Shown here: positions 9,222 to 17,476 of the stretch, piece after piece | Layout of the letters: every line of letters starts with the position of its first letter | Numbering within the stretch: position 1 is the stretch's first letter | Assembly (NCBI GenBank): GCA_028727105.1 | Contig: JAQYOU010000045.1 | Coordinates: forward strand, 1 to 39,504 | Direction: 5' to 3' | Length of the DNA: 39,504 nt | From: a bacterium | Lineage (GTDB): Bacteria; Bacillota; Clostridia; Lachnospirales; Lachnospiraceae | Position numbers and translations under genes: made by a program | Notes under the pieces: model-generated | What the model was told of the DNA's origin: nothing | The model's input: the letters and a program-made list of their open reading frames with translations, nothing else | Databases searched by the model: none

Positions 9222-9247
9222 GACAGATGATTGTCATCTGTCTTTTT
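9222..9247 (+). terminator. Plus-strand intrinsic terminator without an obvious gene
   Basis: A perfect 9-bp stem, GACAGATGA-TTG-TCATCTGTC, is followed directly by TTTTT on the plus strand. Both flanking genes are on the minus strand, so this terminator has no clear client. Confidence 0.6.
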
Positions 9248-9369
9248 GGCGTGCCAGAAAGTCAATTTACTGCTCCGTTTTTCCTGCTTTCATAGTTTTT
9301 TTTCGAAAAATATCTTGTCGAACACTTTATCGAACATCTAGCTTAATGGCATTGCTAACAGCTACCCCC

Positions 9370-10377
9370 TTATATTAATAAATACTGAAACGCATTGAAG
9401 AAATATCCAACAATGATAATTCCGATCGTGCAGATTGCAATAAATATTCCAAGTAGCTTCGGCTTTACTGCTTTCCTTAACATGATCATTGACGGAAGCG
9501 ACAGCGTGGTAACACCCATCATAAAAGAAAGTACAACGCCTAACCTTGCTCCTTTCGCAAGCAGCGCTTCCGCGATTGGAATACAGCCAAAGATATCCGC
9601 ATACATGGGCACTCCGGCGATTGTGGCAATAATAACACCAAAGGGATTGCCTGTGCCGAGTATTTTTACAATGATCTCCTCCGGTATCCAGTTATGAATA
9701 ACTGCACCGATACCGACACCGATCAGCACATAAGGAGCAACCTTTTTTGCTGTTGACATGACCTTTTCCCACGCATATTTCAGGCGATCCTTTTTTGTAA
9801 GTTCTTCCTGCGGAAGATCGATCACTTTTCCATTCCGGATAAATTCCTCTACCTGATCCTCCAGATGCATTGTTTCAATAAAAGTTCCACCAATGACCGC
9901 GATCACAAGGCTGACGATCACGTACACGATCGCTACCTTCCATCCAAAAATACTCATCAGCAGCACAAGCGAACCCAGATCCACCATCGGTGAGGAGATC
10001 AGAAATGAAAAAGTGACGCCCAAGGGCAGCCCCGCACTGGTAAACCCCATGAATAATGGTATGGATGAGCAGGAACAGAACGGAGTTACTGTTCCAAGGA
10101 GGGCAGCGATAATATTCGCCCAGATCCCTTTAAATCTCCCCAGTATTTTCTTGGCCCGCTCCGGTGGAAAATAGCTTTGAATATAGGAAATCAGCAAAAT
10201 CAGGAAGCCAAGCAGTACCATGATCTTGATCGTATCATAAATAAAAAACCGTATGCTTCCACCCATTCTGCTGCCCATATCCAATCCGGCTGCTTCCAGA
10301 CCACTGCCAATGAGTCTGTTCAGCCATTTCATTCCCAGAATCTCATTTTGGAAAAAATCCCAAATATTTTTAAACAT
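9370..10377 (-). CDS. ArsP/DUF318-family (YraQ-like) permease
   Basis: 335 residues with about eight membrane helices and the family signature TPFCSCSSIPLFMGF at about residues 98-112; the second half carries PMYADIFGCIPIAEALL, the internal repeat counterpart. Members of this family include ArsP, an exporter of trivalent organoarsenicals, and related permeases of unknown cargo. The ATG at 10377 overlaps the ArsR stop by 8 bp and is preceded by GGAGG, so the two are translationally coupled. The partner ArsR-type repressor makes metal, arsenical or thiol-reactive toxin efflux the likely job. No arsenate reductase, ArsB/Acr3 or ArsD is nearby, so arsenic is a plausible but not demonstrated substrate. 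Confidence 0.8.
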   Translation of the reverse strand: MFKNIWDFFQNEILGMKWLNRLIGSGLEAAGLDMGSRMGGSIRFFIYDTIKIMVLLGFLILLISYIQSYFPPERAKKILGRFKGIWANIIAALLGTVTPFCSCSSIPLFMGFTSAGLPLGVTFSFLISSPMVDLGSLVLLMSIFGWKVAIVYVIVSLVIAVIGGTFIETMHLEDQVEEFIRNGKVIDLPQEELTKKDRLKYAWEKVMSTAKKVAPYVLIGVGIGAVIHNWIPEEIIVKILGTGNPFGVIIATIAGVPMYADIFGCIPIAEALLAKGARLGVVLSFMMGVTTLSLPSMIMLRKAVKPKLLGIFIAICTIGIIIVGYFFNAFQYLLI

Positions 10378-10642
10378 TTTTCAATTCCTCCAGATAACGC
10401 ATGGCATCCCCGATACCATCCTCTGAAATGGAATAATGCATCCACTTTCCTTCTTTCCTTCCAACCACAATACCGGAATCACACAGGATCTTCATATGAT
10501 GCGACAATGTCGGCTGCGTAATCTTCATTTCCTCCAGCAGCCTGCAGGCACACCGCTCTCCGTCCCGCAGCAGTTCTAAGATCTGTATTCTGTTTTCATC
10601 GCCAAATGCCTTGAACATTGCCGCCATTTTTTTATTATTCAT
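10370..10642 (-). CDS. ArsR/SmtB-family metalloregulatory repressor
   Basis: 90 residues from the ATG at 10642. The track start at 10648 leaves only two bases after GGAG, whereas 10642 gives eight. The fold is a winged helix with recognition helix TQPTLSHHMKILCDSG. A CxC pair in ERCACRLL sits where ArsR-type As(III)-binding cysteines lie (ELCVCDL in the classical proteins); the third cysteine of that motif is replaced, but another Cys lies in ILCDSG. ArsR proteins repress their own operon and let go on metal binding. The gene is first in a two-gene operon with the permease and is preceded by a promoter and palindromic operator. Confidence 0.88.
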   Translation of the reverse strand: MNNKKMAAMFKAFGDENRIQILELLRDGERCACRLLEEMKITQPTLSHHMKILCDSGIVVGRKEGKWMHYSISEDGIGDAMRYLEELKNV

Positions 10643-10658
10643 CAGCATGTCTCCATAT

Positions 10659-10718
10659 ATTGAAATTCATCAATGTGTTTTCATGAGTCCATTATAACAT
10701 CATATAGATATTTGTCAA
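10659..10718 (-). promoter_or_regulatory. arsR-permease promoter and operator
   Basis: On the minus strand a consensus TTGACA (10713-10718) lies 16 bp from a consensus TATAAT (10691-10696). Between this and the ArsR start is the inverted repeat ATTGA-TGAATT-TCAAT (10659-10674), a typical ArsR-type operator position for blocking transcription start or escape. Confidence 0.8.
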
Positions 10719-10750
10719 TCTTTTTCTGAAGCCGATTACATTTCCGGTGA

Positions 10751-12169
10751 TTAAGCAAATAGATCCTCTCCTGTTATCTCATTTTGGAGAATTCCTGCAT
10801 AGTCGTTATGAGCTACTCCATTTACAGCTATCATCGTTAGATGCAATGCTTTTTTACATGAGGTTTCATTTATAAATGCATTCAGTTTATTTCGAAGTAC
10901 TTTCTCATAATCGGCATCTATCACAAAAGGTGCCATCGTATATTGCGATTCGCATATGTTAATGACGCCATCTTTTCGGTCTATCAAAAGATCAATCTGT
11001 GCACCCGGCTGAGAAACGCTACTTCTCCATGCATACTCTACTGTTTCTACTCCGGATATACCAAGTGCATTCTTGATCTGATTTACATGCAGCAAACATA
11101 CCAATTCAAACGCATTTCCAGCCCATGAAAAATAACCGGGAGAATTTATATATGACATCCAGCTTTCATGTTCACGATTTTTTATAAAATGGAAACAGAA
11201 AAACATAAACGGATCTATGAGCTGAAAATAAAAACTTTGCTTTTGCTTTGCATAATTTTTATATTTTCTGATGAATCCGCTCTGTTCCAACTCATTCAAT
11301 GCTTTTGTAAGTGGTTCTCCGTCCCCTACCACTGGTATTTTGGCTAACTCAACCCGGGTCATTCCTCCCTTTCTGTGAGAGACAGCGTCTATGATGGCAG
11401 CATGACGTTCATAGTGTTTGAATAATGAACCCAACAACCGGTCGTATTCATAATATAACTGCCCCGTCTGTTTAAATAAGAGTTCCTCCACATTCTGCGC
11501 CAGGCTCAATCGATGGTCAAAGCAATTCAAGTAATATGGAATTCCACCAAATATCATATAACTCTCTATCATCTGCTGTCTTGTCAAGCGGATGTTATTT
11601 AACTCATACAGTTCCTTGCATTCGCCTAGCGTGAATGGAAGCAAATGGATCTGCCTAGTGATTCTATTATAAAGTCCGCCTCTGTTACCCAGCAGATTGT
11701 CAATGATCCATGATGTTGCTGAGCCGCATACAATTAGTAAGAGGTCATTTTGTGACGATCCCCAACTGTTCCAGAAGAATTCTAATGCACTTTTAAAATC
11801 AGATCTGGCCGTGTCCATCCATGGAAGTTCATCCAAAAACACAACCCTCTTTCCGCTGACCGGATCTCTTGTTACATCACTCATCTGCAACAAAGCTTTT
11901 AGCCTCATAAAAGCCTCGTACCAGTCTTTAGGCACTTTCTTCTCTGTGGAACCATATTCCAAAAGGCTTCCATTAAAAACTTTCAGTTGCTCTTTCGTTT
12001 TTGCGTTCGAAAGTCCAGTTGCAAAAAATGAAAATGAATTGTTAAAATACTCTTTGATCAAAAATGTTTTTCCAACACGTCGTCTCCCATAGACTACTAG
12101 AAATTCAGCACGGGATGACTGCAAACAATTTTTCAATGTATTCTGTTCTGTTTTTCTACCAACCATCAT
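10751..12169 (-). CDS. AAA-type ATPase with C-terminal DUF234/nuclease-like domain
   Basis: 472 residues. The N-terminal ATPase has a P-loop GRRRVGKTF at about 28-36, Walker B VVFLDELPW, and an arginine-bearing segment ITRQIHLLPFTLGE. A winged-helix region (GGMTRVELAKIPVVGDG) follows, then a C-terminal DUF234 domain with AQIDLLIDRKDGVINICESQ, matching the D-x(n)-E-x-Q core of PD-(D/E)XK nuclease folds. This family is scattered in bacteria and archaea, usually single, and is of unknown function; defence or mobile-element roles have been suggested. Two adjacent ATGs (12169, 12166) follow a GAGGT. Three copies of a 15-bp motif lie right upstream. Confidence 0.8.
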   Translation of the reverse strand: MMVGRKTEQNTLKNCLQSSRAEFLVVYGRRRVGKTFLIKEYFNNSFSFFATGLSNAKTKEQLKVFNGSLLEYGSTEKKVPKDWYEAFMRLKALLQMSDVTRDPVSGKRVVFLDELPWMDTARSDFKSALEFFWNSWGSSQNDLLLIVCGSATSWIIDNLLGNRGGLYNRITRQIHLLPFTLGECKELYELNNIRLTRQQMIESYMIFGGIPYYLNCFDHRLSLAQNVEELLFKQTGQLYYEYDRLLGSLFKHYERHAAIIDAVSHRKGGMTRVELAKIPVVGDGEPLTKALNELEQSGFIRKYKNYAKQKQSFYFQLIDPFMFFCFHFIKNREHESWMSYINSPGYFSWAGNAFELVCLLHVNQIKNALGISGVETVEYAWRSSVSQPGAQIDLLIDRKDGVINICESQYTMAPFVIDADYEKVLRNKLNAFINETSCKKALHLTMIAVNGVAHNDYAGILQNEITGEDLFA

Positions 12170-12178
12170 TTATACCTC

Positions 12179-12255
12179 ATAATTCTCTAAAACAGCATAT
12201 TAATTATCGTTTTTAGAGAATTATATGCTATATTTTATATATAATTCTCTAAAAC
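12179..12255. repeat. Three copies of TAATTCTCTAAAAC upstream of the ATPase gene
   Basis: ATAATTCTCTAAAAC occurs at 12179-12193 and 12241-12255, and its reverse complement with one extra T at 12209-12224. The first and second copies also carry flanking AGCATAT/ATATGCT arms, so the first pair can fold as a long hairpin. The block starts ten bases before the ATPase start. It could be a set of operators or recognition sites for the encoded protein. Confidence 0.7.
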
Positions 12256-12360
12256 CCACAAATTTATATTATCATTAAATTTCCACTCTGACAAGTCACT
12301 TAACTGTTCCACATCCCACGTTTACAATATATATCCTCATCCTCGGTTACTTTTCGTGCG

Positions 12361-12385
12361 GTAGCCAGCATTTACTGCGGGCTAC
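12361..12385 (+). repeat. Inverted repeat upstream of the DUF2935 promoter
   Basis: GTAGCC-A-GCA-TTTAC-TGC-G-GGCTAC is a 9-bp stem with one mismatch and a 5-nt loop, twelve bases before the possible -35. No U-run follows. It could bind a regulator or be the remnant of a terminator. Confidence 0.5.
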
Positions 12386-12396
12386 GTGCCTTGTGA

Positions 12397-12423
12397 ACAG
12401 TCACCAAATCGCCACATATATTA
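12397..12423 (+). promoter_or_regulatory. Possible sigma-K-type sporulation promoter
   Basis: AC at 12397-12398 and CATATATTA at 12415-12423, 16 bp apart, fit the loose sigma-K consensus AC-N16/17-CATANNNTA. The start of transcription would fall near 12430, 25 bp before the DUF2935 ATG. The consensus is short and the region AT-rich, so this is only suggestive. Confidence 0.35.
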
Positions 12424-12455
12424 TAAAGACAATAAACTAAAAGGTATGTGCAACC

Positions 12456-13469
12456 ATGAAGAATTATGCATCTTTATCAATAGAGACCCATTTATTTTTT
12501 GCAAGGATCATGAAGGAGCATGCGCTCTTCCTCCAGGCTGGCTTCCCCTGCAAGGATCAGGACTGGATACAGACAGCCGACCGGTTCCGCAGGCAGTTTG
12601 AAGAGCTTCTCGCTGAAGTGATCCGGATCAGTGATGGCAATGTCAACGGGAGAATCCTCAGTTCCGATGAACTGACGACCCGGTTTACGCTTCCGGCTGA
12701 AAGAAAAACACAGCGCCTGAGCGGCATTCCGATCAACACCCGTCTTACCGTGATGGAACAGAATCTGCGCCCAGACACTGACATGAGGGAAAACCGCGCA
12801 CTGAACCGGACGATTTCTTCCATCAACCAGCGTGCGCTCCGCCTGTTGGACGGACTGATCACCTTCAAGGGAAACATCCTGCAGGCTGTGGAAAACGGTG
12901 CACTGTTCACCGCGAACTATCCGCTGTTGATCAAGCACATCATCCGCGAAGCCGAGCTGTACCGCGACACCATCGCCTCATTGGAGCGCGATGATCGAGG
13001 CGCCTCTGCAGATAGATCGGAGCGTGACAGAAGAAACTCTCTTGCAGATATGTCCGAAACGATCAATCGTGGCAAAAGGAACGTCCCTGCGAACATGTAT
13101 GGCAGTGAAAATTTCTGGAACCGGATCATGATGGAGCATGCGCTATTTATCCGCGGTCTTTTAGATCCGTCTGAGGATGCGCTTGTGAGCACGGCAAACG
13201 ACTTTGCCGGAGACTACAAAAAGCTCCTGGCACTGGCCGAAAGACCGGATGTTCCGGGCAGCCAATCCTTAACAGAGCTCTCACTGGCCGAGACGTTAAA
13301 ATACCGCGAATTCAAGTCTGCAGGTGCACAGGGTATTCTGAACAACACGATCGCCTCCATCATTCTTCCGCTCCTCGCGGACCATGTTCTGCGTGAGGCA
13401 AATCACTATATCCGTATTTTAGGCGACCGGCAGGACGATCCTGTACCTTCTCCTTACCAATACAAATAA
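12456..13469 (+). CDS. DUF2935-domain protein with two repeats
   Basis: 337 residues made of two DUF2935 copies. The first starts with ETHLFFARIMKEHALFLQAG, the second, at about residue 220, with SENFWNRIMMEHALFIRGLL. Each copy keeps the (F)xxRIMxEHALF pattern and ends in a helix with RE(A/S)xxY. DUF2935 proteins are all-helical, with conserved His and Glu that suggest a ferritin-like or HHE-like metal site; no biochemical function is known to me. The linker (about 178-218) is polar, low in complexity and contains a copy of a dispersed DNA motif. The ATG at 12456 has only a distant AAAGG. It lies 21 bp before the multicopper oxidase gene, and the two clearly form one plus-strand operon, richer in GC than the surroundings. 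Confidence 0.82.
   Translation: MKNYASLSIETHLFFARIMKEHALFLQAGFPCKDQDWIQTADRFRRQFEELLAEVIRISDGNVNGRILSSDELTTRFTLPAERKTQRLSGIPINTRLTVMEQNLRPDTDMRENRALNRTISSINQRALRLLDGLITFKGNILQAVENGALFTANYPLLIKHIIREAELYRDTIASLERDDRGASADRSERDRRNSLADMSETINRGKRNVPANMYGSENFWNRIMMEHALFIRGLLDPSEDALVSTANDFAGDYKKLLALAERPDVPGSQSLTELSLAETLKYREFKSAGAQGILNNTIASIILPLLADHVLREANHYIRILGDRQDDPVPSPYQYK
13068..13093 (+). repeat. Dispersed repeat motif, copy 2 (inside the DUF2935 gene)
   Basis: CGTGGCAAAAGGAACGTCCC lies in the linker between the two DUF2935 domains and matches the intergenic copies at 9097 and 24576. It reads in frame as RGKRNVPA. Confidence 0.5.
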
Positions 13470-13490
13470 TGATATCCGGAGGACATTACC

Positions 13491-16400
13491 ATGGAATTAT
13501 GCCGTTATCCCACACCCGAAAAGAAACGCTTCTACGAAATCGAAACGATAGAGATTCCGATTGTATATAACAAATACGGCGACCACGATCCGAACGGTCT
13601 CTTATATGTGCTCAAAAAAGACGCCGACCACGTCCGCGAATGTGCCATGCAAAACTTTTTGCAGGATATTCCCCAGCCCTGTGATGAAGTAAAACCGCTC
13701 GTCATCCGTGCAAATAAAGGTGACACCGTTGTCATCACATTTACCCACTCCTTAAACCGCCCACTCTCTATCCACGTGCAGGGTCTGGCGTATGACGTTC
13801 AGACCTCGGACGGTGCAAGCGTGGGTTATAACAAGGATTCTACCACCTTCCACCGGATCACCTACACCTGGTACGCCAAACATGAGGGAGTTTATATCTT
13901 CCACGACATGGGAGATCCGACAGGCAATGAGGATGGTACAAATGTGCATGGTCTGTTCGGTGCGATCATCGTGGAAGCTCCACAGTCGCGCTGGCTGGAT
14001 CCCGAGAACGGAAAAGAGCTGGAAAGCGGTCTGTTTGCAGATATCTACCACCCCACAAACCCTGCCTTCCGTGAATATGCCGTGTTTTTCCACGACGAGC
14101 TGGAGATCAAGGACAAAAACGGCAATCAGCCGCTGGATCACCACACCGGTCTGCCCTCTGCCACCACCGGCATCAGCTACCGCTCAGAACCGATGCGAAA
14201 CCGGCACCCGCTGTCCCACAACCCGGCAGATTCCGGCGAGGACATCTCCATGAGTTCGTGGGTATACGGCGATCCCGCGCCTCCGATCCTAAAAGCGTAC
14301 GTCGGCGATCCGTCCAAGATCCGCCTGATCCACGGCGGCATCAAGGAAACTCATGTGTTTCATCTCCACAATCACCAGTGGCGTCTGGAGGGCGAAAATC
14401 CAAATTCCACGATCATCGATTCCATCTCCATCAGCCCGCAGGAGTGCTACACGCTCGACATTCTCCACGGCGCGGGAAGCCTGAATGGAATGATCGGTGA
14501 CGCGATCTTCCACTGCCACCTCTACCCGCATTTTCACGAGGGCATGTGGACGCTGTGGCGGATCTACGACCGTCTGGAGGACGGCACCGGACGCCTGCCG
14601 GACGGAACTGTCATTCCCCCGCTGATGCCGCTTGCAGACCGGAAAGCGCCCCCGAAGAAAGACAAAAAGCACCCGGGCTATCCAAACTTTATCAATGGAA
14701 CCTTCGGGGAAGCGCCTCTGCAGCCGCCCCTTGGCATTCTGGACGCAGACGGAGAAAACAAGATCGAGCCCACAGATCTGGAAGTAAACAATTTTGTGCC
14801 GAACTTTGAGCCGGGCGCGCTCTACACCGACACCTGCCCGTGTCACACAGACGCGAAACACGGTTGTCCGTGTCCTCCGAATGGAAAACCTCCCTATCCG
14901 CATGAAGATGAATTTCCGGTAAAGGTTTTTGAGATAGCAGTTGTCCAAGCAAAAATCACCTATAACCGCTATGGCTGGCACGACCCCCAGGGAAGATTTT
15001 TCGTATTGAAGGAAGAACTGGAACGCCACGGCGGGCTGGATGCCTATATCAAAAAAGTTGAGAGCTGCAAGCTCCGCGTGGAGCCCCTTGTCATCCGCGC
15101 AAACGCAGGGGACTGCATTGAGATCCGTCTGACGAATCTCCTGCCGGAATATATAGAGGAAAGCCCCTTCCAGATGCGCACACTCACAGACATTGTGGGA
15201 TATCATATCCACCTCGTCAAATTTGACACGATCGTATCAGACGGCGCTGCCAACGGCTGGAATAACATCGCAGGCGCCAGACGCTACGAGACACTGATCG
15301 AGCGATTTTTCGCAAATACAGAGCTGAAAACCGTCTTTTTCCACGATCACCTGTTTGCAAATTCCCATCAGCAGCACGGCGTGTTCGGTGCACTGATCAT
15401 AGAGGAAGCCGGAGCCACCTTCCACAACATCCGAAACGGCAAAAAACTGAACTTCGGCACAAGAGCCGTCATCAAGCGAAGGGACGGCACCTCCTTCCGT
15501 GAATTCGCCCTGTTTGTGCACGACTTTGCCCTCCTGTTTGACAGAGACGGGAACGCACTGAATCCGCCGGAGGTTCCCGGCGCGCATGATGACCCGGGCG
15601 TGATGGGCATCAACTACCACTGTGAACCGATGCGCGAGCGCTTAAAGTGCGGTGACGATCCGGCCTATATATTCAGTTCCTACGTGCATGGCGACCCGGC
15701 AACACCAATCCTTGAGACATATCCCGGAGATGAACTGATGATCCGACTGCTGGATGGTGCCCACGAAGAACAGCACTCGTTTAACCTGACGGGTATGACA
15801 TGGAAAAAGGAGATTGACGACGTGTTTTCACCGGATACCGCCTCCCAGACTCTGGGTATCTCGGAGGCATTCAATATTCACGTCACCAAGCCCTACGGCC
15901 CTGGTGACTACCTCTACTATTTCGGCGGAATCGACGATGCATGGCTCGGTCTGTGGGGGATCATCCGGGCATATGCGCGCCCGGATAAGCGCCTGAAACC
16001 GCTCTGCAAGGGCAAGGATCAGATCCTTCCGCTGCCGCCGTGTCCCGGCAAGGATGCCGTAATCCGCAAATATGAGATTGCAGCCGTACAGAAGGATATC
16101 CCGTACAACTGCCACGGAGACCATGATCCCGACGGATTGCTGTTCGTTCCGATCGAAGATCTCGATCGCTGCAAGCATAATGATTACAAGCCGAAGCCAC
16201 TGATCCTGCGCGCCAACGCCGGAGAATGGATCGAGGTCACACTGCACAACCTGTTCGACCCGAAAAATCCGGTTCCCTACTTTGACTATCCAAGTGTTCC
16301 GTTAGACATGAAACACAAGCCATCCATGCGCGTCTCCCTCAACCCGCAGTACCTCCACTATGATCCGGTCTGCGACTCCGGCATCAATGTGGGATACAAC

Positions 16401-17201
16401 AACAGAGAGCAGACCGTCGGTGTCGGTGAGAGCAAAAAATACCTCTGGTATGCGGATCAGGAATACGGTCCCTGCATCATACAGTCCTTCGGCGACATGC
16501 GAAACCACCGCTATCACGGTCTCTTCGGTGCGATTCTCATCGAACCGCCGGGGGCAAAATGGTATAAAAGCTGTTCACTGACAAAAGCTGTATATGAGGA
16601 GGAAGCGGTGATCGCCGCACCCGGAACCGACACCTTCCGCGAATGTGTCCTGCTCATTCAAAACGGCATCCGCATGCTGGATAAAGATGGGGAACTGGTA
16701 AAAACCGCAACAGATGACGGCGAGGAAGTCGACGATGAGGACACCGGCGAAAAGGGCTACAACTATCGCTCGGAGCGCTTCGCCAACAGACTTCACAAAG
16801 ACCCTCGAGTCTCCAAGGTTTTCAGTAGCCGCGTGCACGGGGATCCCGCCACCCCTGTTTTTACAGCGTATCCGAATGAACGGGTCATCTTCCGCACAAT
16901 GATGCCTGCGGATAAGCCGCGCAATGTTGGTTTTACCATCCACGACCACGAATGGCGGCAACAACCGGAAGACTCGCACTCCCGGATCATTCCCCTGCAA
17001 GGTGCCGTCAGCATCGGAAATACGTTCAACATGGAGCTGATGGACGGCAGTACCTGTCCCGGCGACTACCTCTACCGCTCCGGCAGCTTCAGATGGGATG
17101 TTGAGTCCGGCATGTGGGGCATCTTCCGTGTCCTGCGCAATGGTTTCGGTCACAAGTGCAAAAACGCATGCCGGAAACTGTTTGAAAAAATATGCAAATA
17201 A
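13491..17201 (+). CDS. Six-cupredoxin multicopper oxidase, MnxG/ceruloplasmin-like
   Basis: 1236 residues built of three repeats of about 370-400, each a pair of cupredoxin domains. Repeats open with IPIVYNKYGDHDPNGLLYV (~20), ITYNRYGWHDPQGRFFV (~485) and IPYNCHGDHDPDGLLFV (~865). Repeat 1 ends with both C-terminal copper motifs: HVFHLHNH (H288, 291, 293, 295) and HCHLYPHFHEGM (H341-C342-H343 ... M352), giving type 1 copper plus trinuclear ligands. Repeat 2 opens with HIH (572-574) and HDH (618-620), the missing half of the trinuclear site. Repeat 3 lacks a full set. A CPCHTDAKHGCPCP linker (449-461) may bind metal. There is no signal peptide. Size and six-domain layout resemble MnxG, the spore Mn(II) oxidase of marine Bacillus; the substrate is inferred. 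GGAGG precedes the ATG. Confidence 0.85.
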   Translation: MELCRYPTPEKKRFYEIETIEIPIVYNKYGDHDPNGLLYVLKKDADHVRECAMQNFLQDIPQPCDEVKPLVIRANKGDTVVITFTHSLNRPLSIHVQGLAYDVQTSDGASVGYNKDSTTFHRITYTWYAKHEGVYIFHDMGDPTGNEDGTNVHGLFGAIIVEAPQSRWLDPENGKELESGLFADIYHPTNPAFREYAVFFHDELEIKDKNGNQPLDHHTGLPSATTGISYRSEPMRNRHPLSHNPADSGEDISMSSWVYGDPAPPILKAYVGDPSKIRLIHGGIKETHVFHLHNHQWRLEGENPNSTIIDSISISPQECYTLDILHGAGSLNGMIGDAIFHCHLYPHFHEGMWTLWRIYDRLEDGTGRLPDGTVIPPLMPLADRKAPPKKDKKHPGYPNFINGTFGEAPLQPPLGILDADGENKIEPTDLEVNNFVPNFEPGALYTDTCPCHTDAKHGCPCPPNGKPPYPHEDEFPVKVFEIAVVQAKITYNRYGWHDPQGRFFVLKEELERHGGLDAYIKKVESCKLRVEPLVIRANAGDCIEIRLTNLLPEYIEESPFQMRTLTDIVGYHIHLVKFDTIVSDGAANGWNNIAGARRYETLIERFFANTELKTVFFHDHLFANSHQQHGVFGALIIEEAGATFHNIRNGKKLNFGTRAVIKRRDGTSFREFALFVHDFALLFDRDGNALNPPEVPGAHDDPGVMGINYHCEPMRERLKCGDDPAYIFSSYVHGDPATPILETYPGDELMIRLLDGAHEEQHSFNLTGMTWKKEIDDVFSPDTASQTLGISEAFNIHVTKPYGPGDYLYYFGGIDDAWLGLWGIIRAYARPDKRLKPLCKGKDQILPLPPCPGKDAVIRKYEIAAVQKDIPYNCHGDHDPDGLLFVPIEDLDRCKHNDYKPKPLILRANAGEWIEVTLHNLFDPKNPVPYFDYPSVPLDMKHKPSMRVSLNPQYLHYDPVCDSGINVGYNNREQTVGVGESKKYLWYADQEYGPCIIQSFGDMRNHRYHGLFGAILIEPPGAKWYKSCSLTKAVYEEEAVIAAPGTDTFRECVLLIQNGIRMLDKDGELVKTATDDGEEVDDEDTGEKGYNYRSERFANRLHKDPRVSKVFSSRVHGDPATPVFTAYPNERVIFRTMMPADKPRNVGFTIHDHEWRQQPEDSHSRIIPLQGAVSIGNTFNMELMDGSTCPGDYLYRSGSFRWDVESGMWGIFRVLRNGFGHKCKNACRKLFEKICK

Positions 17202-17255
17202 TTGCCTATCATACTGAGGCATACAGGCAAGAGGATAAGCAGTAATACAAACACA

Positions 17256-17302
17256 GAGAGCCGACTACTTTTCAAAGTAATCGGCTCTCTAGTCCGGTTT
17301 TT
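17256..17302 (+). terminator. Terminator-like hairpin after the oxidase gene
   Basis: GAGAGCCGACTACTTT pairs with AAGTAATCGGCTCTC around a short loop. A TTTTT run follows about eight bases after the stem, so termination may be imperfect. It lies 55 bp after the oxidase stop and fits the end of the plus-strand operon. Confidence 0.55.
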
Positions 17303-17305
17303 CCA

Positions 17306-17476
17306 TTATAGATCCAATGAATCTGTATTTAACAAAAGGTCATACACATTCATTATCAATATACCATCCTCATTATAAAATGGCTTCGGTGTATCTGATG
17401 TAATGACAATCCAAGGCAAGATTGTCAGCTAATCCCAATTGCATATTATCACTCACTCGGTGCTTCTCCAATCTTT
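17306..17476 (-). pseudogene. Short coding remnant, possibly frameshifted
   Basis: Minus-strand frames between the DUF3800 stop and the oxidase terminator look coding in two pieces. One reads EYVKRLEKHRVSDNMQLGLA, and a second frame continues IVITSDTPKPFYNEDGILIM and ends in TAA at 17306-17308. Read across one frameshift they would form a smooth C-terminal domain. I do not recognise the family; a PIN-like or nuclease tail is only a guess. No start or ribosome binding site is evident. Confidence 0.3.

Larger units (their letters stand above)
8951..9369. other. 419-bp gene-free stretch with repeat motif and orphan terminator
   Basis: No convincing gene. It holds a 20-bp motif GTGACAAAAGAAACGTCCCC at 9097-9116, also found at 13068 and 24576. 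A short plus-strand frame after it ends QCDRALRGIGAIHFGYR and stops at 9197, and I could not assign it to a family. A strong plus-strand hairpin follows at 9222. This arrangement looks like the 3' remains of a lost plus-strand gene, but the fragment is too short to prove it. Confidence 0.4.

Noticed and set aside
13752-17222. Long minus-strand ORFs opposite the oxidase gene (up to 307 codons)
   Set aside because: They are frame shadows of a GC-rich gene with strong codon bias; none has a ribosome binding site or recognisable domain.
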